64,000 nucleotides of DNA from Symsagittifera roscoffensis. Its lineage: Eukaryota > Xenacoelomorpha > Acoela > Convolutidae. Below the pieces are notes generated by a model. That model saw only the letters and a program-made list of their open reading frames with translations. It was not told where the DNA came from and did not search any database. The position numbers were made by a program, and so were the translations under genes. This document shows positions 9,379 to 20,499 of this stretch, piece after piece. Numbering within the stretch: position 1 is the first letter of the stretch; each line of letters starts with the position of its first letter. The stretch lies in NCBI RefSeq assembly GCF_963678635.1, contig NC_087064.1, positions 75,044,213 through 75,108,212 on the forward strand. Direction: 5' to 3'.

Positions 9379-12300
9379 GTAGGTATTTATTGTTGATTCT
9401 AGATTCGTTTCTAAAAAAAACATCATAGTCCATGTCCAAAATTTTTTAACTTGAAAGATGTTTAAAAACAATTTAAAACACAGAGGCGAAGCGGAGCTTT
9501 GCCACACTTGCGATACAACACAAACAGTAAAAATATTTTAAAAATGAGTTTAAAAAAACTAGTTGAACCACAACTTTCGTACGTCTCGGTAAAAGATAAC
9601 TAGAGGCTAAGCGAAAATCGAAGTTACCGGTTTGATATTTTTTGGAGCTTTTTCTACTGATGCGAAATGAAATGGGTAATTTTCTCTATTGGTAAAATTT
9701 TTTGGTTGTTTCTCTACTACTAAAATAAGTAGAACAAAAACATTCCCAAGGACAACCATTCTCTTACAAAAACCAAGGAAACACCGCTTCTGTAGGAAAA
9801 ACATTTGCAGCCGGTTCTTTCGATTGAACCCTTTATCTCAGATTGTTGAGCAGCTTTTTGTTGAGAAGTTTCTGAAAACGATCAAACTCAAAAACTTGAC
9901 CCTCCGAAATCCAAAACTTTTTTTAAAAGAAATAGGCCGTGCCTGCTTAAGCAGATATAATTCAAAGAACGGGTTCCTCGATTGAGCACTGAACCTTAAA
10001 TTCGGCAGGGTAGTTTTCGAGAAAAACCAAAAAAGTTTCCAAAAACGGTCAAAGTTCAAAATTTAACAGTTTTGAAGGCCATAACTTTTTTTTGAAAAAA
10101 AAACTTGAGCGTAGCCGGGTAATCAGAAAAGGAATTTAGGCAACCTGTTGTTACGATTGAACCCGAAAACGCAGATATGGAACGGTAGTTTTCGAGTCAA
10201 ATAGTTTCAAACAGTAAAGAAATATTAACTGATTTGAGTGGTTAGTTCTGGAGGAAAATTTTGAAAAAAGGTCAAAAATCAACTAATTGACACTTCCGGT
10301 AGTTTTCGAGTCAAATAGTTTCAAACAGTAAAGAAATATACTGATTTGAGGGGTTAGTTCTCGAGGAAAGTTTCGAAAAAGGTCAAAAATCAAATAATTG
10401 ACACTTCCGTGTGCCAAAAAATTTTGTGTAAAAAAATTGAGCGTAGTAACGTATGCAGGAGAGCTTTCCACAACCTGTTCTGTCTAAATGTAGGAAGATG
10501 GTTTTTGAGAAACGAAAAAATTTAAAAATATGAGTCAAATATTTGCCCCACAGATTTTTTTGAAGGCTGTTGACAGTGGGTAAAGTAAAAAGAGATTAGA
10601 GGATTATGCTTGCCCACAGGAGAATAAGCGATCTTTCTAATGATACCCTTTTTTGAAAATCTGTGTTTTTGAGAAAAACTATGCAAAAACCAAAAAACAG
10701 GAATTCTAGGCAAACATGCCAAGCAAGACATTTGAATTTTGAAAAATCATTGGAACAAAACTTACGAAGCGGAAACAAACCCGATCTTTGAGCAGAAACC
10801 AGTTTAGCCCAAAAAAAGAAGATTTTATATATAAAAAACCGTGACCCGTGAAACTAAAATGAACAATACCTGCAACTACCATGATACTTGCTTACATCTA
10901 AAGAAAAATTTGTGCCGTGGCACCTTCGCCAACAAACGAAAGTCCGACAATTCAAAGTTTACCGGATAATAATTTCAATTTTATATATCCTGAATAAAAA
11001 ACAAGGTCCTGCCGTGACTCGAACCCCAGAACCATAGGGTGCAACAGAAAACACCTTACTTCCAGGCCAATTGCGAAAACCTAAAATTTGTTACGGTTCA
11101 TTAATAAAGCAAAAACAATTTATTTTTTACGGGAAAAAAGTCGAGTTCCCGATTGCAACACACTTCAAGGATTTCTAGGATTTACAACACACTTACAGTT
11201 TGTCTAGGATTTTGGTGAATTTTGAGATTTTAAAATCATTAAGTTAAAATAAAGTAAAATAATCCTTCACATACATGAAAAAGCTGGTTTCAAAATCTCA
11301 ACATGATTTGCATTACGTGTATTGCTGTCTTAACAAAATAGCTGCTAAATCACGACTAGGTTCTTGCTGGCATTCGAGCAGTTACGATTCTTTTCGGTAA
11401 AGAAACTCAAATAAAATCTCAGTACACAAACAGCACCTTTAAATAGATGATAATAGTTGGTTCATCAATAAATTTGATATTTTTTAACGTTTGCAGCTCT
11501 TTTCTTTACAGGTGAGCAGGAAAATATTCACTGGTGGAGTGAGTGGTTTCAAGGTCATAATAACGAAGATTGGTACATCATGGACGCGGATTTTGAGAAC
11601 ATTTTGAGCTCAATCGAAGACGAGGCAGCGCGCGAGCTCACAGAAAAATGGCACGATGTATGCTCACCCAATTTAAACTACTGTCAGACAGACGGGTGAG
11701 TCTTTTGCGTCTGCTTAGCTATCCCCAGCGCTATGGCTATGGGGGGAGTCTGGTTACATAAAACAAAATCCGTATGTCTTTAACCGTTGAATTATTATTT
11801 TATAGGGGGGTATTTTCTTTTCTTGGGACATAAAAGGGGTTCAAATGTTACTGGATGCCATTCAAAAACAGAAACGTTTTTTTTTACCACGCCTTTGCAA
11901 TCGAAATGTATCAAACTCAATCTTAAATGCTTCAAGAAACAAACAAAAATTAGTGGTTTATTTTTCAAATTTTATTCCGGTTTGCTTCAACCCCATCATC
12001 ATCATCATCATCATTCTTTATTTAGACACCTCTTCTTGTTGCAAGTGGATATCCCGACAAACTTAAAATAAAAGGTTGAGGACAAATAAACTTCTCTATG
12101 AACTCACAGATGACGCTATATTAAAACAACCGTTTCAAGTCTTAGAGATCTATCTTCAAATAACTCAAATAAAAACTGTACTGAATTTGAATTTTAAACT
12201 TGACTTTCATTTGCGCGGATTAAGAGGCAAAATGGATGCTGGAAAAATCCTGCTGTTTGCACTCTTCCAGCGGTCAGGTTCCGTGCCTTATTCGCTGCTT

Positions 12301-15300
12301 TGATTAAAACTTTTTGCTTTTGGAAAGTATATCCCGATAATTCATGGCAGGAGGGCAAAAAAGATCACTCATATACTATGAAAAGGGTAAAATATGCGCT
12401 GTTCTGCTGGCTATTGCGAGATTAAGATCTACAAGGGTTTTTTTGGTTCTACTATTTGGTTCTAAATGGAGGTAGCGGAAAAAGTTTCGCTTGCAGTAAG
12501 CTTTCCATTTTCAAGTCAGTTGACTTAACTAGCCAACATTTGTTTTCACTAAAATACAGGCAGATGAAACATAGTTCTCGTAATTGTAACTTTCCCTGTG
12601 ATGTTCTTGTTAAAAAAAATCCGTTAAATGCGTTAAAAATTCCGTTTCCTGGTTTCGTTTTTGTGTACATGACGTTTCCCAGTTTACCATTATGTTATGC
12701 GATTATGTAATCCCTCTAGATCAACGGAAATAAAGGTTTATTTCAGCTAATTGAGGTAGTTCAACAGTCAGAAATCTAAAAGGTGCACATTTATTTCAGC
12801 GATTGTTCGGGAGCTGAAACATGCGTGGACTACGAATGCATTTCAAGTATCGATTCATCCGACTACTACCACTGGGAGTGCTCGCTTGACTCTGACTGCG
12901 GCTCGAGTGGGAAATTAGTCTGTTGCAAAGACGGAAGCTTCTGGAATCCTTCTAGTGGGGGAGGGGGACTGTGTTGTCACAAGAGTGTTCGGGACCATTA
13001 TGAGACACTGCCGTGTGTGGCTCACGATGACTGTTGTTCCCATAATGCTATGTCATACTGTTGCAACTGGAATACTGGAGATACGCATGGTTAGTAGTAG
13101 TTACTACACTCACATAACTGAACCGGGTTAGTAGTTAATTAGTACACACTAGCAACTGAAACGAAACTGATTTGCCTTCTCGAATAAAGACCTCGAATTT
13201 TTCAATAAATTTTTAAAATAAAACTTCAGTTTAGTTGGACTTATCTACAGGTACCTGTTGTACATTTGAGCAGTACAACGCCAACAACAACCACCACGAC
13301 TGTGGGGTCCAAAACGATTTCCCAGCTACCCAGTGTGGACACCGCATGGAGTGTTGTCCAGGGGTGGGGATGGGGAAGGAGTTCCCCGACTACTGCTGCA
13401 CCCCCGGAGAGTACCGTATTCTGACTCATGGAGGGGGAGGGTGTGGTTTTGACTACCACTGCTTCACTGGAAACTGCTGCGAACGAGGAGAGTGCTGCAC
13501 AGGAAAAGTGAGAGACTCGAAGGCAAACTAATTTTTAGGCGATTTACACACAAGGGAAAGGAACAATAGACTAGCTGTTGGGCTCTTCACGGAGAACAGC
13601 TGCAGTGCCCCTGTTTCAGATATATATGTCATTTTTTGGCTATTTTTCTAGGCTATGTTAAGTTGCCTCACCCAAAAGCAATGAGCACGGACAATTGTTT
13701 GTTTCGATCATCTGACCTTTCGATCCAGAGGCGGAGATGTAACAACTTCGCCATATGCATGTTAGCTGTATAATAACAAAAAGCTCGAAAACATTAAAAG
13801 TAAAATATAAAACATTTGCCTCAAGATGATCCAAAACTACACAGACCGCTCCTATAATTTTTCTCCTATTCATGGAATAATTACAACAGCAACAGAAACG
13901 TACTTCAAATCTTGGATCTATTGCATACTTCAATATTTTTGACTTCGCCCTTCGCCCTCAGAGTATTTGACTTCAAGTTCCAAAAGACCAACCTAAATAT
14001 ACAAAAATCAATAAAGCTATCTGGCAAAAATCTACAACGGAAATTTTTTCAGACCAGATCAAAATCAGGATGAGGGACTTTGTTTCAAACAAATTAAAAA
14101 AAAAATAAATACAAAACAGTTTAAAGAGAAAAAAACGTGTTTGAAACAAAATTAGAAATACATCGATTTTAAGATGAGCTAGCGGTGACACAATTTTGAT
14201 GTCGCAAATTTTACCTTCCGCCTTGCCGCAAATTTACTCTCGCATTTTCCGTGCGTTTCTGTTCGTTGTGGGAAGGAGGGAGATCACTTGATCCCCTAAA
14301 ACGTCAAGCAACACGAAATCAACTTGCTACTGACAGGGTCTTTCATAGCAACAAATGCATTATTCCCATCAGTTGATAACAGGCAATTTTAAAAGTTTGT
14401 GGACGTATTGCGACCCGGCACAGCGATCCCAGACAGACATGATTTTGTAGCAACGTATCTGAATGAAGTTCACGAGAAAAAAAATTGAAAGTTCTGAATT
14501 TAGCCGAAGGTCATTGCGTTAATCTGGCGATAGATGGATGGTCTTCGCCAACCATCTACCCTGTCATAGTACTAACAGTTCATGTTTACGGATGCAATGC
14601 TCATATTGCTATTTTATTGGCAAAACATTCTTTCCGGTTTCGAAATGCAGAAAGTGTTATACCGAACCGTTACTCTCAGACAACACGCCAGACGCGTTCA
14701 TGCTTAAGCTGTCCGAAAGAAGTTAAATGGCTCTCTCGAACGTGTTCTACGCCTTCAATCTTCTGGCCCACCGTTAGTGCCGAGATAAATTATAATGAAG
14801 TTGCAGTGAACTAAATTGCTCAGTGAACGACAACTGTTTTCAATATGTCACTTATTATCTTGGCTATGAACAGCCTTACAGTATGCACCTTTTCTGAGAA
14901 AGTTATCATAAAGTGACACTTACTGCCTGGTGGTCAAAAGGTCTTCGCCTGGGTTTTCACATAGATCTGGTGGATGTAGTTAAGTCCTTGATTTGCGGTG
15001 TCGGGGCTACTGGCGCGCTAGAGTGACAGTTTCCGACTCTTGCGATGACCTATGTTTCCTTGCGATGACCAGCAGATCACCACACTTTTAACAGAGCAGA
15101 TCACCACACTGCAAATGGTACAACCGGAACATCAGGTCCACCATCGAACTTAAGTTCAAACCCGGAAATGAACACCTGCTTACGAACAACCAGGAGAGCA
15201 TCTCTAAGCTTGATCATGTTTGCGGGATCAAAAACCGTAACAAGAAATCTAAGCTACTTGGCAGAATTCCACCAATAACATCAGCTAATGAAAACGAACT

Positions 15301-15692
15301 TGACCGGAAAACCAGATGTACGCTAGCACAACTTAGCTCGGGGTACTCAACCCACCTCAATATTTACCACCATAGATTAAATAACAACATACCTGACGTC
15401 TGCCCAAGTTGTTATACAGGATCGCACACCCTTGACCATCTGTTTAATTTTTGGGTACACCCTACAGCACTTACCATCGACAACCTACGGGAGAATCCCG
15501 AAGAAGCTGCCAAACATCTGCAATTGATCACATAACTCCACGTAACGGGAGTTTCACTCGGTTCTCCGCCGACACCAGCACAAGGACGCTATCACTGGAA
15601 AAGGTGGTTCCCCTTTTACGTCGGTTTCGCCGTTAGAGACCCTGGGGAACTGCAGTGATAGATTTTACAAGACGACCAACGGAAAATCCCTT

Positions 15693-15727
<35 letters not shown>

Positions 15728-15728
15728 A

Positions 15729-15764
<36 letters not shown>

Positions 15765-18700
15765 CCAAACAGAATCCATCTCTCCAATGCAATCGGAAGT
15801 TCGGAGCCAAACTTAGTGTAGCTACATCAACAACATCAACAACAACAACAACCAATGGTTCCTTGCTATTGGATGTGGAAAAAGCAGGAAAATTGACTTT
15901 TTTGTATGAACAATTAACTTCTTCAAATGATTGTTCAAAACATGTTTATCGTATTAATGGATTTAAAAAAAACACTTAAAGTCCCCCTCCTGATTAAAAC
16001 GCAGGTTCAAACGTTAAGACAGATTTTAAAAATTTAGGAGAAACTATTCGAAAGTCAATCTTGTACGGTGGATAGTGAATGTTTCTTCAACCAAGAGTGC
16101 TGCTACGACGAAGACATCAAAAAGCGTCGCTGCTGTCACAAGGAAGATGATGATGACGATGCAGATGACTACCTTTTGATTGCCCTAGGATTAGTGGTGG
16201 GGGTTGGAATCATGTTTGTGATGTCTATTGTTACAGCAGCGTGCAAATGTGCAAAGAAAAACAGGTATAGCATTTGCTAAAACGAGTTTTTCATGGCCCA
16301 TAACCCAAAAGATATCAACCATTCATACAATTCTAAGAAGACATTGTCAGGTGATCCCTCAATTACATAGTTTTACAATGATGATTTCAATTATGCGGAC
16401 AAAAAGAACAAATTGAAATTTCAAACGCGTTTTTCTCAAAATGGGTTAAGATTAGACAAAAAAATGAGGTGTACAAAAGTAGCTTAGCATTTCACCAGAA
16501 ATAATCTGGTGCAATTTTTTCCACAAAATTCTTAAACAAAATTTTACCCCAAAAAATAATAAGCCCAAAAAAATAAAACTTCGTTTGCACCTTACAAAAA
16601 AACACTAGTGACTGTTAGTTCTGTTAAATTGTAGCCAGAAGTCGGCAAAACTTGCGGAGAGAGCGGCTAACAAAGCTCGGAAGAATCGCATATCTCAAGA
16701 ACCAACAGTACAACAGCCGCAACAACATCCAGATACATATCCTTATTACAGTCAAGTAAGTTTCCCTACATTCGTGGCAAATCGCAAAGCAGTTGGCCTG
16801 AAAATAATAAGAGTTTGCAGCACTCGTTCGTTAAGAAGATGATAAAGGTCCGGAAACGCGGATGAAAATCCAATGACTCTCCATAAAAAAGCATTAAACA
16901 AAATTTCATTTAAAGATAAATCTTTCTTTTTTATAGTGTTTCACAAATCTCAAATTTAAAAGGCAAAAATTCTGAGCCACTTTTCTCAAATCAAGAATGT
17001 TTTTGAGCGCGAACCAGGGCTGAAAATTGTCCAGTTAATTTTCATTATCTGTTAGGTTTTAAAAAAATACCGAGTTAAATTGACTGGTGTCAAAATCTAA
17101 GATCCCATTTTATATTCTGTTACAAATATAAACTTTAATATCAAATTGAATACTATAGTAGCGCTGCTCGACCTCAGCAATTTTTCTATATTTAGCAGAT
17201 TTAATGAACTTACTTGACTTAAGGATACGGTTAGATAAACAGAGAAAACTCGCTATTCGCTTAGTCTAGACATCCTTTTCAATGGTAATACAGTTGACTG
17301 ATTGCGCAAATTCAATACTTAGCTACATACTTAGTCTGATATCTGATACGGAAACAACCGAATGTCTAGACCAATAAATTGGCTTTTAATTCCTGAATAT
17401 ATTTTACCATTTACTAATTCTAAAATTAGCCGCTTCTATCCGAAGCTAAGGATGACTGGCTTATGTCATCAAACATAGTAGACACGGGAAACTCCTTCTC
17501 ATCGAAAAGGGGAAGCAAAGATTTGCATCACTTGTGAAACACATTTCAATAACAATGCATTGCAATAAATAACAGACTGAATCATACAGGTTACAGAAAA
17601 CATGAAACAATTGAAAATTCTTGCAAAAAATGAAAAACCTCGGAGACAGAAAACTAGCGAACAGATAAAAGCAAAATATTGAAATCAGAAACAATAAGGT
17701 ATGATCAACAAGTTGTGATCAACTCACCACTTTGTTTTATGTCACAGCAAAATCATACTACGAAAAAAGGATGGCCATTATGGCCATTTACACAGAGACA
17801 GATGAGCTTCGCACAAGTTGCGATACAACAATTATAAGCTAATAGCACATAGCCGTAAAAAATTAGCAAAAAGAACATCGAACGAAGTTACGAATAAAAC
17901 GAAAAAGTTAGAAAAACGAAAAACGCTCAAGTTTAAAATTATTAACATTTTCAAAGAGGTCCATGTGGAGTTGATTTTGAGCATTCCAATATTGGTGCCA
18001 AAGTCATTTTTATCTCAGAGGTACAACCGGAAAATTTTAGAAAAAACACAGGTACACAATCCGACAAAACTAAAGCGGACAGCCAAAAAACTGAAACTCA
18101 TACTGCAAAAAAATCATTTTGGAAAATGCATGCAACGCCTACATAGGATCCACCATAGATACATAAGTAGCGCTTACAAAAGGGACTACATAATTCGGAA
18201 ATTAGAAGGACAGAGCTTAAGTCGACAACCATGAAGCCGACAACTCATCTGCGTAAAATAAACATAGCCAGCAGACAGTTTGAAAAGAGTCAATAAACGC
18301 AATGAAACAGCAAAAAATTGACTGGTTTTTTTATATCTCAGCTTTCGGATTTCAAAAATGAGATGCCTTTAAGGCTCTTTGAATTTCTATAAACAATTTT
18401 TGATTTGCACTTTTTCAATAAAATAAACCCAATTTGAGAAAACTGGATCAATAGTCCACTTTTATTACGATGGGATATCTGAAAAAGTAATTCCTAAGAA
18501 AATGAACTGAACTTAAAAGAAATCAAAGGTCAAACCGCGATTAAGTAAATTTGAGCCTGATCAAATTGCAAGACTTTTCGGCTTTTTTTCCTCCCTCCTC
18601 CTCTCCCCCACCTCACATTAGCATCAGGTTTATGGTGTAACAAGGGATTTTGCAAGGTTAAACATGAAGACCAAATATCTTTGTCATGGCCTAATTAGTT

Positions 18701-19894
18701 TGCATGCCTATTTTCATAAACTTCGGATAACGTGAACAAAATTTCACTAGCAAAAATTTGCAGGTGGGGGGGGGGGAGGAAAAAGAGCCGACTTTTCGTA
18801 AAAAAGCGGCGGAAAAAAAAACATCGCGACCTATATAAGAGCCTGAACTACGTTGATCGGCTCTGAAAAGTAGGGAAACTCTATTACTATACAGACAATA
18901 GTTTGAGTACTAGATACAACATGCACCAGCAAAACAAATATGCAGAAGTTAAATTTGAATATTCGTGTAACAGCATGTCAGCAGCATCATAAATGATTCA
19001 ACTGACATAATTAAACTACTCTTGAAGATCTTGCCGAGTAATTAATGAAAATTAATAAAAACACAAACAAAAGTAGCGGACTGCAGTGCAAAAATCACAG
19101 TATGTTCCAACCATAAGCACATTCATATGTTTGTTATATACCACTATAAATTTCATCGTTACAATGAAGAAAAATTAGCTACCCTTGGTCAAATTTATTT
19201 TTGAATTGCCAAAAATTCGGACTCTTTTTTTAATACTTAAAGACTTTTTCGAAATGTCTTTTTGAGACTTGAGTTACCACTGAACAGGCCTTAAAATGGT
19301 ATTAAATCATAATCCATTTCCAAAAACCTACCATAATCCAAATTTTTCACTCTCAATCAATGCTAGTAAGGTAGTAAATGGGGAGAAAGAAGGGCTGGGC
19401 AAATTTTAATGTAAACTGCGTAGCTGATTAGGAACTCTGGTGCCATTTATTTACTAAAATAAAACATCGTTCTCATTTTGATACAGCAGCAGTACATGGG
19501 TGCCGCGGCATATGGGCATCATCATCAACTCCCAGAAACGCAACAAAACACTTCATCTCCACACTTTACAGCCCACATCCAATACGCAAACATGCAGCCG
19601 ACTCAACCGCAACCATTATCATACTCCACACTCGGACAACAACAGCCTAGCTGGCAAACACCTCAACCGATGGCTTATTCAAATCCACCCCCTTTGAATC
19701 CCATTGGCTTTACAGCTCCAGCTCAACAACAGCAACAACAATCGAGTCTTCCCCTTAGTCCTAATCGACAACTGCCTCCTATTACAGAGCCGAAACAACA
19801 GCCAGAGGTCAATGACCTTCAACCGAAAAGACCACACAGCCTGAGAGACAGGGGACAAGAAAACTTTGGATTTATTCCATCTTCGCAGCGATAA
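9312..19894 (+). CDS. Cysteine-rich single-pass membrane protein, 7-exon gene (517 aa)
   Basis: Seven exons join with matching phase at all six junctions: 9312-9378, 11512-11695, 12800-13089, 13251-13507, 16038-16264, 16635-16755 and 19487-19894. The predicted product has a hydrophobic N-terminal signal (residues 1-20), then an acidic/Trp-rich stretch. An ectodomain follows with 36 cysteines, eleven of them CC doublets, in repeating 'C...[DE]C...CC...CC' modules. An Asp run (about 303-310), a membrane span (about 311-333), a basic stop-transfer (CKCAKK) and a Gln/Pro-rich tail (about 350-517) complete it. The layout is that of a type I surface protein or receptor-like scaffold. The CC pattern recalls WAP, granulin or Shisa-type cysteine domains, but I do not recognise the family and assign no function. 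The ATG at 9312 is chosen because it opens the signal peptide. The gene converges on COQ9. Confidence 0.85.
10184..10410 (+). repeat. Two-copy ~113-bp tandem repeat
   Basis: Each copy begins 'ggtagttttcgagtcaaata' and ends 'attgacacttccg'. The copies differ by small indels. More diverged relatives of the 'gtagttttcgag' block occur at about 10008, so an older array may be present. Confidence 0.85.
10985..11180 (-). repeat. tRNA-derived SINE-like copy
   Basis: On the minus strand an A-box-like 'TGGCCTGGAAG' is followed about 40 bases later by a B-box-like 'GGTTCGAGTC', the spacing of an internal Pol III promoter. The flank 'tttacgggaaaaaagtc' at 11127-11143 also borders the copy at 23865-24090, so the unit extends beyond the tRNA-like part. 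Confidence 0.55.
11512..11695 (+). CDS. Exon 2: acidic, Trp-rich N-terminal segment
   Basis: The acceptor is TTTCTTTACAG and the donor GG|GTGAGT. It enters in phase 1 and leaves in phase 2. The segment (residues 23-83) is rich in Trp, Asp and Glu and carries the first two ectodomain cysteines (VCSPNLNYC). Confidence 0.85.
11696..12799 (+). other. Intron 2 of the cysteine-rich gene
   Basis: The 1.1-kb intron contains an (ATC)n run at about 11992-12014. No other gene was recognised, and the His-run ORF is just the microsatellite read in frame. Confidence 0.7.
12800..13089 (+). CDS. Exon 3: first CC modules
   Basis: The acceptor is ATTTATTTCAG and the donor G|GTTAGT. Residues 84-180 hold 14 cysteines, including LVCCK, LCCH, DDCCS and YCCN doublets, plus a poly-Gly turn (SSGGGG). 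The frame is open throughout. Confidence 0.87.
13251..13507 (+). CDS. Exon 4: further CC modules
   Basis: The acceptor is TTATCTACAG and the donor AAAA|GTGAGA. Residues 181-266 hold TCCT, ECCP, YCCT, NCCE and ECCT doublets and another poly-Gly stretch. If the following intron were retained, the frame would end at a stop at 13529-13531 after seven more residues, giving a secreted form without the membrane span. Confidence 0.87.
14395..14815 (+). pseudogene. hAT transposase remnant (DUF659-like segment)
   Basis: A frame at about 14397-14490 reads KFVDVLRPGTAIPDRHDFVA. This resembles the hAT 'LrPgy..PsR..l...lLd' segment. After a frame change, the ORF at 14485 contains NLAIDGWSSPTIYPVI, matching the 'lslDGWsn....pi' signature of hAT-family DUF659 transposases. 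Frame breaks and the missing catalytic C-terminus make it dead. Target-site duplications were not located. Confidence 0.6.
15275..15535 (+). pseudogene. Jockey-like LINE ORF2 C-terminus
   Basis: One open frame reads RCTLAQLSSGYSTHLNIYHH, then a Cys-His knuckle (CPSCY...HTLDHLF) and ENPEEAAKHLQL before TAA at 15533-15535. This is the characteristic C-terminus of Jockey-clade non-LTR retrotransposons (LAQLRSG..., CP.C...HdteHLF.Cp, LW.nP...A.FL). The 5' part is absent or unrecognisable. The copy sits in the sense direction inside intron 4. Confidence 0.75.
15694..15762 (+). repeat. (CA)n-(CTAT)-(CT)n microsatellite
   Basis: A (CA) run at 15697-15724 is followed by CTAT and CT runs, then (AAC)n at about 15832-15855. 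It lies ~160 bases after the LINE stop, and may have expanded from the LINE 3' terminal repeat. Confidence 0.85.
16038..16264 (+). CDS. Exon 5: last CC module, Asp run and membrane span
   Basis: The acceptor AAATTTAG gives phase 0 and the donor is CAG|GTATAG. The exon encodes a final C...C...CC...CC module, an Asp-rich juxtamembrane run (DDDDDADD), a ~23-residue hydrophobic span beginning YLLIALGLVVGVGIMF, and the basic CKCAKK stop-transfer. Confidence 0.87.
16265..16634 (+). other. Intron 5 of the cysteine-rich gene
   Basis: A 370-base AT-rich intron with standard GT-AG ends. Nothing further is seen in it. Confidence 0.8.
16635..16755 (+). CDS. Exon 6: basic then Gln-rich cytoplasmic segment
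   Basis: The acceptor is AAATTGTAG and the donor CAA|GTAAGT. It enters in phase 2 and leaves in phase 0. It encodes a Lys/Arg/Ala-rich helix-like stretch (AKLAERAANKARKNR), then a Gln/Pro/Tyr-rich stretch ending PYYSQ. Confidence 0.82.
16756..19486 (+). other. Intron 6 of the cysteine-rich gene
   Basis: The 2.7-kb intron contains a copy of dispersed repeat E1 at 18250-18890 and a decayed small repeat at 17793. A 138-codon Lys-rich frame at 17818-18234 has no family signature and starts inside the small repeat. Confidence 0.7.
18250..18890 (+). repeat. Dispersed repeat family E1 with TATA-hairpin, copy 3
   Basis: This is the longest E1 copy. Ordered blocks match 5097-5565, and its 3' end has TATATAAG (about 18832-18839). 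The box overlaps a 7-bp stem (18837-18843 with 18859-18865) and an inner stem (18844-18848 with 18852-18856). Relative to copy 2 the outer stem has a paired T-A to C-G exchange. It lies inside intron 6 on the sense strand. Confidence 0.65.
19487..19894 (+). CDS. Exon 7: Gln/Pro-rich cytoplasmic tail and stop
   Basis: The acceptor is TTTTGATACAG; a 3-base alternative (19490) is possible because CAG repeats. The 135-codon tail is rich in Gln, Pro, His and Ser, with QQQQQQ-type runs. It ends at TAA 19892-19894. No PPxY or SH3 PxxP array strong enough to name was found. Confidence 0.85.
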   Translation, partial: QQYMGAAAYGHHHQLPETQQNTSSPHFTAHIQYANMQPTQPQPLSYSTLGQQQPSWQTPQPMAYSNPPPLNPIGFTAPAQQQQQQSSLPLSPNRQLPPITEPKQQPEVNDLQPKRPHSLRDRGQENFGFIPSSQR

Positions 19895-20161
19895 CCGAAC
19901 TATCTGTTAACTGCGGTCAAACTATTTTGCATCGAACGGATTACAACTAGTTGATGTCATATCGATTTTGCATGCCAGTTTTATCGGTATAGAAAAACGA
20001 AAAAAATGCCTCGAGAACATTCGAATTTCCTGTTATTTTGAAAAAATATTAAATCGGTTATATCAGAACTTAGTTTCATTTCACGAATTTAATCTATTTT
20101 TAAACAAAATTTTTCAGCTATTGAAAAAAGGTTTCGCTTTTGATCGAACGGAATCTGAATC

Positions 20162-20499
20162 TCATCTGTTGGTATTTGGAACCCCTGCAAGATTTCTTCC
20201 TGTCTCTGATGCCACTTCGCCTATTGCGGCCAATTTTGACAAACTCTTTCTGAAATTATTTATACCCATGCCAATACTAGCCACGTCCTTCAGCCTAGAT
20301 TCCAAGAAAATCCACGTATCTTCGAAATTCTCTGAATTATCCTGTAGCAAATGCAGTTGGGTGGAATTGATTACCCCTGAGAGCAATATGCGTTTCGAAT
20401 ACCAGTTGTAATCAAGCGATGTATCTCCCGCATAGTGCCAAATAAGGTCGACCATTTCTGAGTGATGCTTCAGAGTATCGATTGCGTTGGACGGTTCAG
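20162..20499 (-). CDS. COQ9: COQ9 exon 3: lipid-binding C-terminal domain
   Basis: The acceptor is TTTTGCTTCAG; phase 1 entry forms an Ala codon across the junction. The exon has the family signature DLIWHYAGD...YNWYSKR, then a Gln-Asp-Asn-Ser/FEDTW segment. It stops at TGA 20162-20164. The antisense frame (19968-20411, +) is a shadow. Confidence 0.94.

Larger units (their letters stand above)
9379..11511 (+). other. Intron 1 of the cysteine-rich gene
   Basis: The 2.1-kb intron holds a decayed small repeat at 9481, a ~115-bp tandem repeat at 10184-10410, and a SINE-like tract at 10985-11180. Open frames on either strand here are short and show no conserved motif. Confidence 0.75.
13508..16037 (+). 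other. Intron 4 of the cysteine-rich gene
   Basis: The 2.5-kb intron carries a hAT remnant, a Jockey-like LINE 3' end and several microsatellites, annotated separately. The rest is AT-rich DNA with no motif. Confidence 0.75.

Noticed and set aside
17818-18234. 138-codon Lys-rich open frame in intron 6
   Set aside because: It starts within a dispersed repeat, has no start context, no domain and a composition that any AT-rich frame would give. It overlaps another gene's intron on the same strand.
19968-20411. 147-codon plus-strand ORF
   Set aside because: It is the antisense shadow of COQ9 exon 3, whose minus-strand translation carries the diagnostic COQ9 motif and fits the splice phases.
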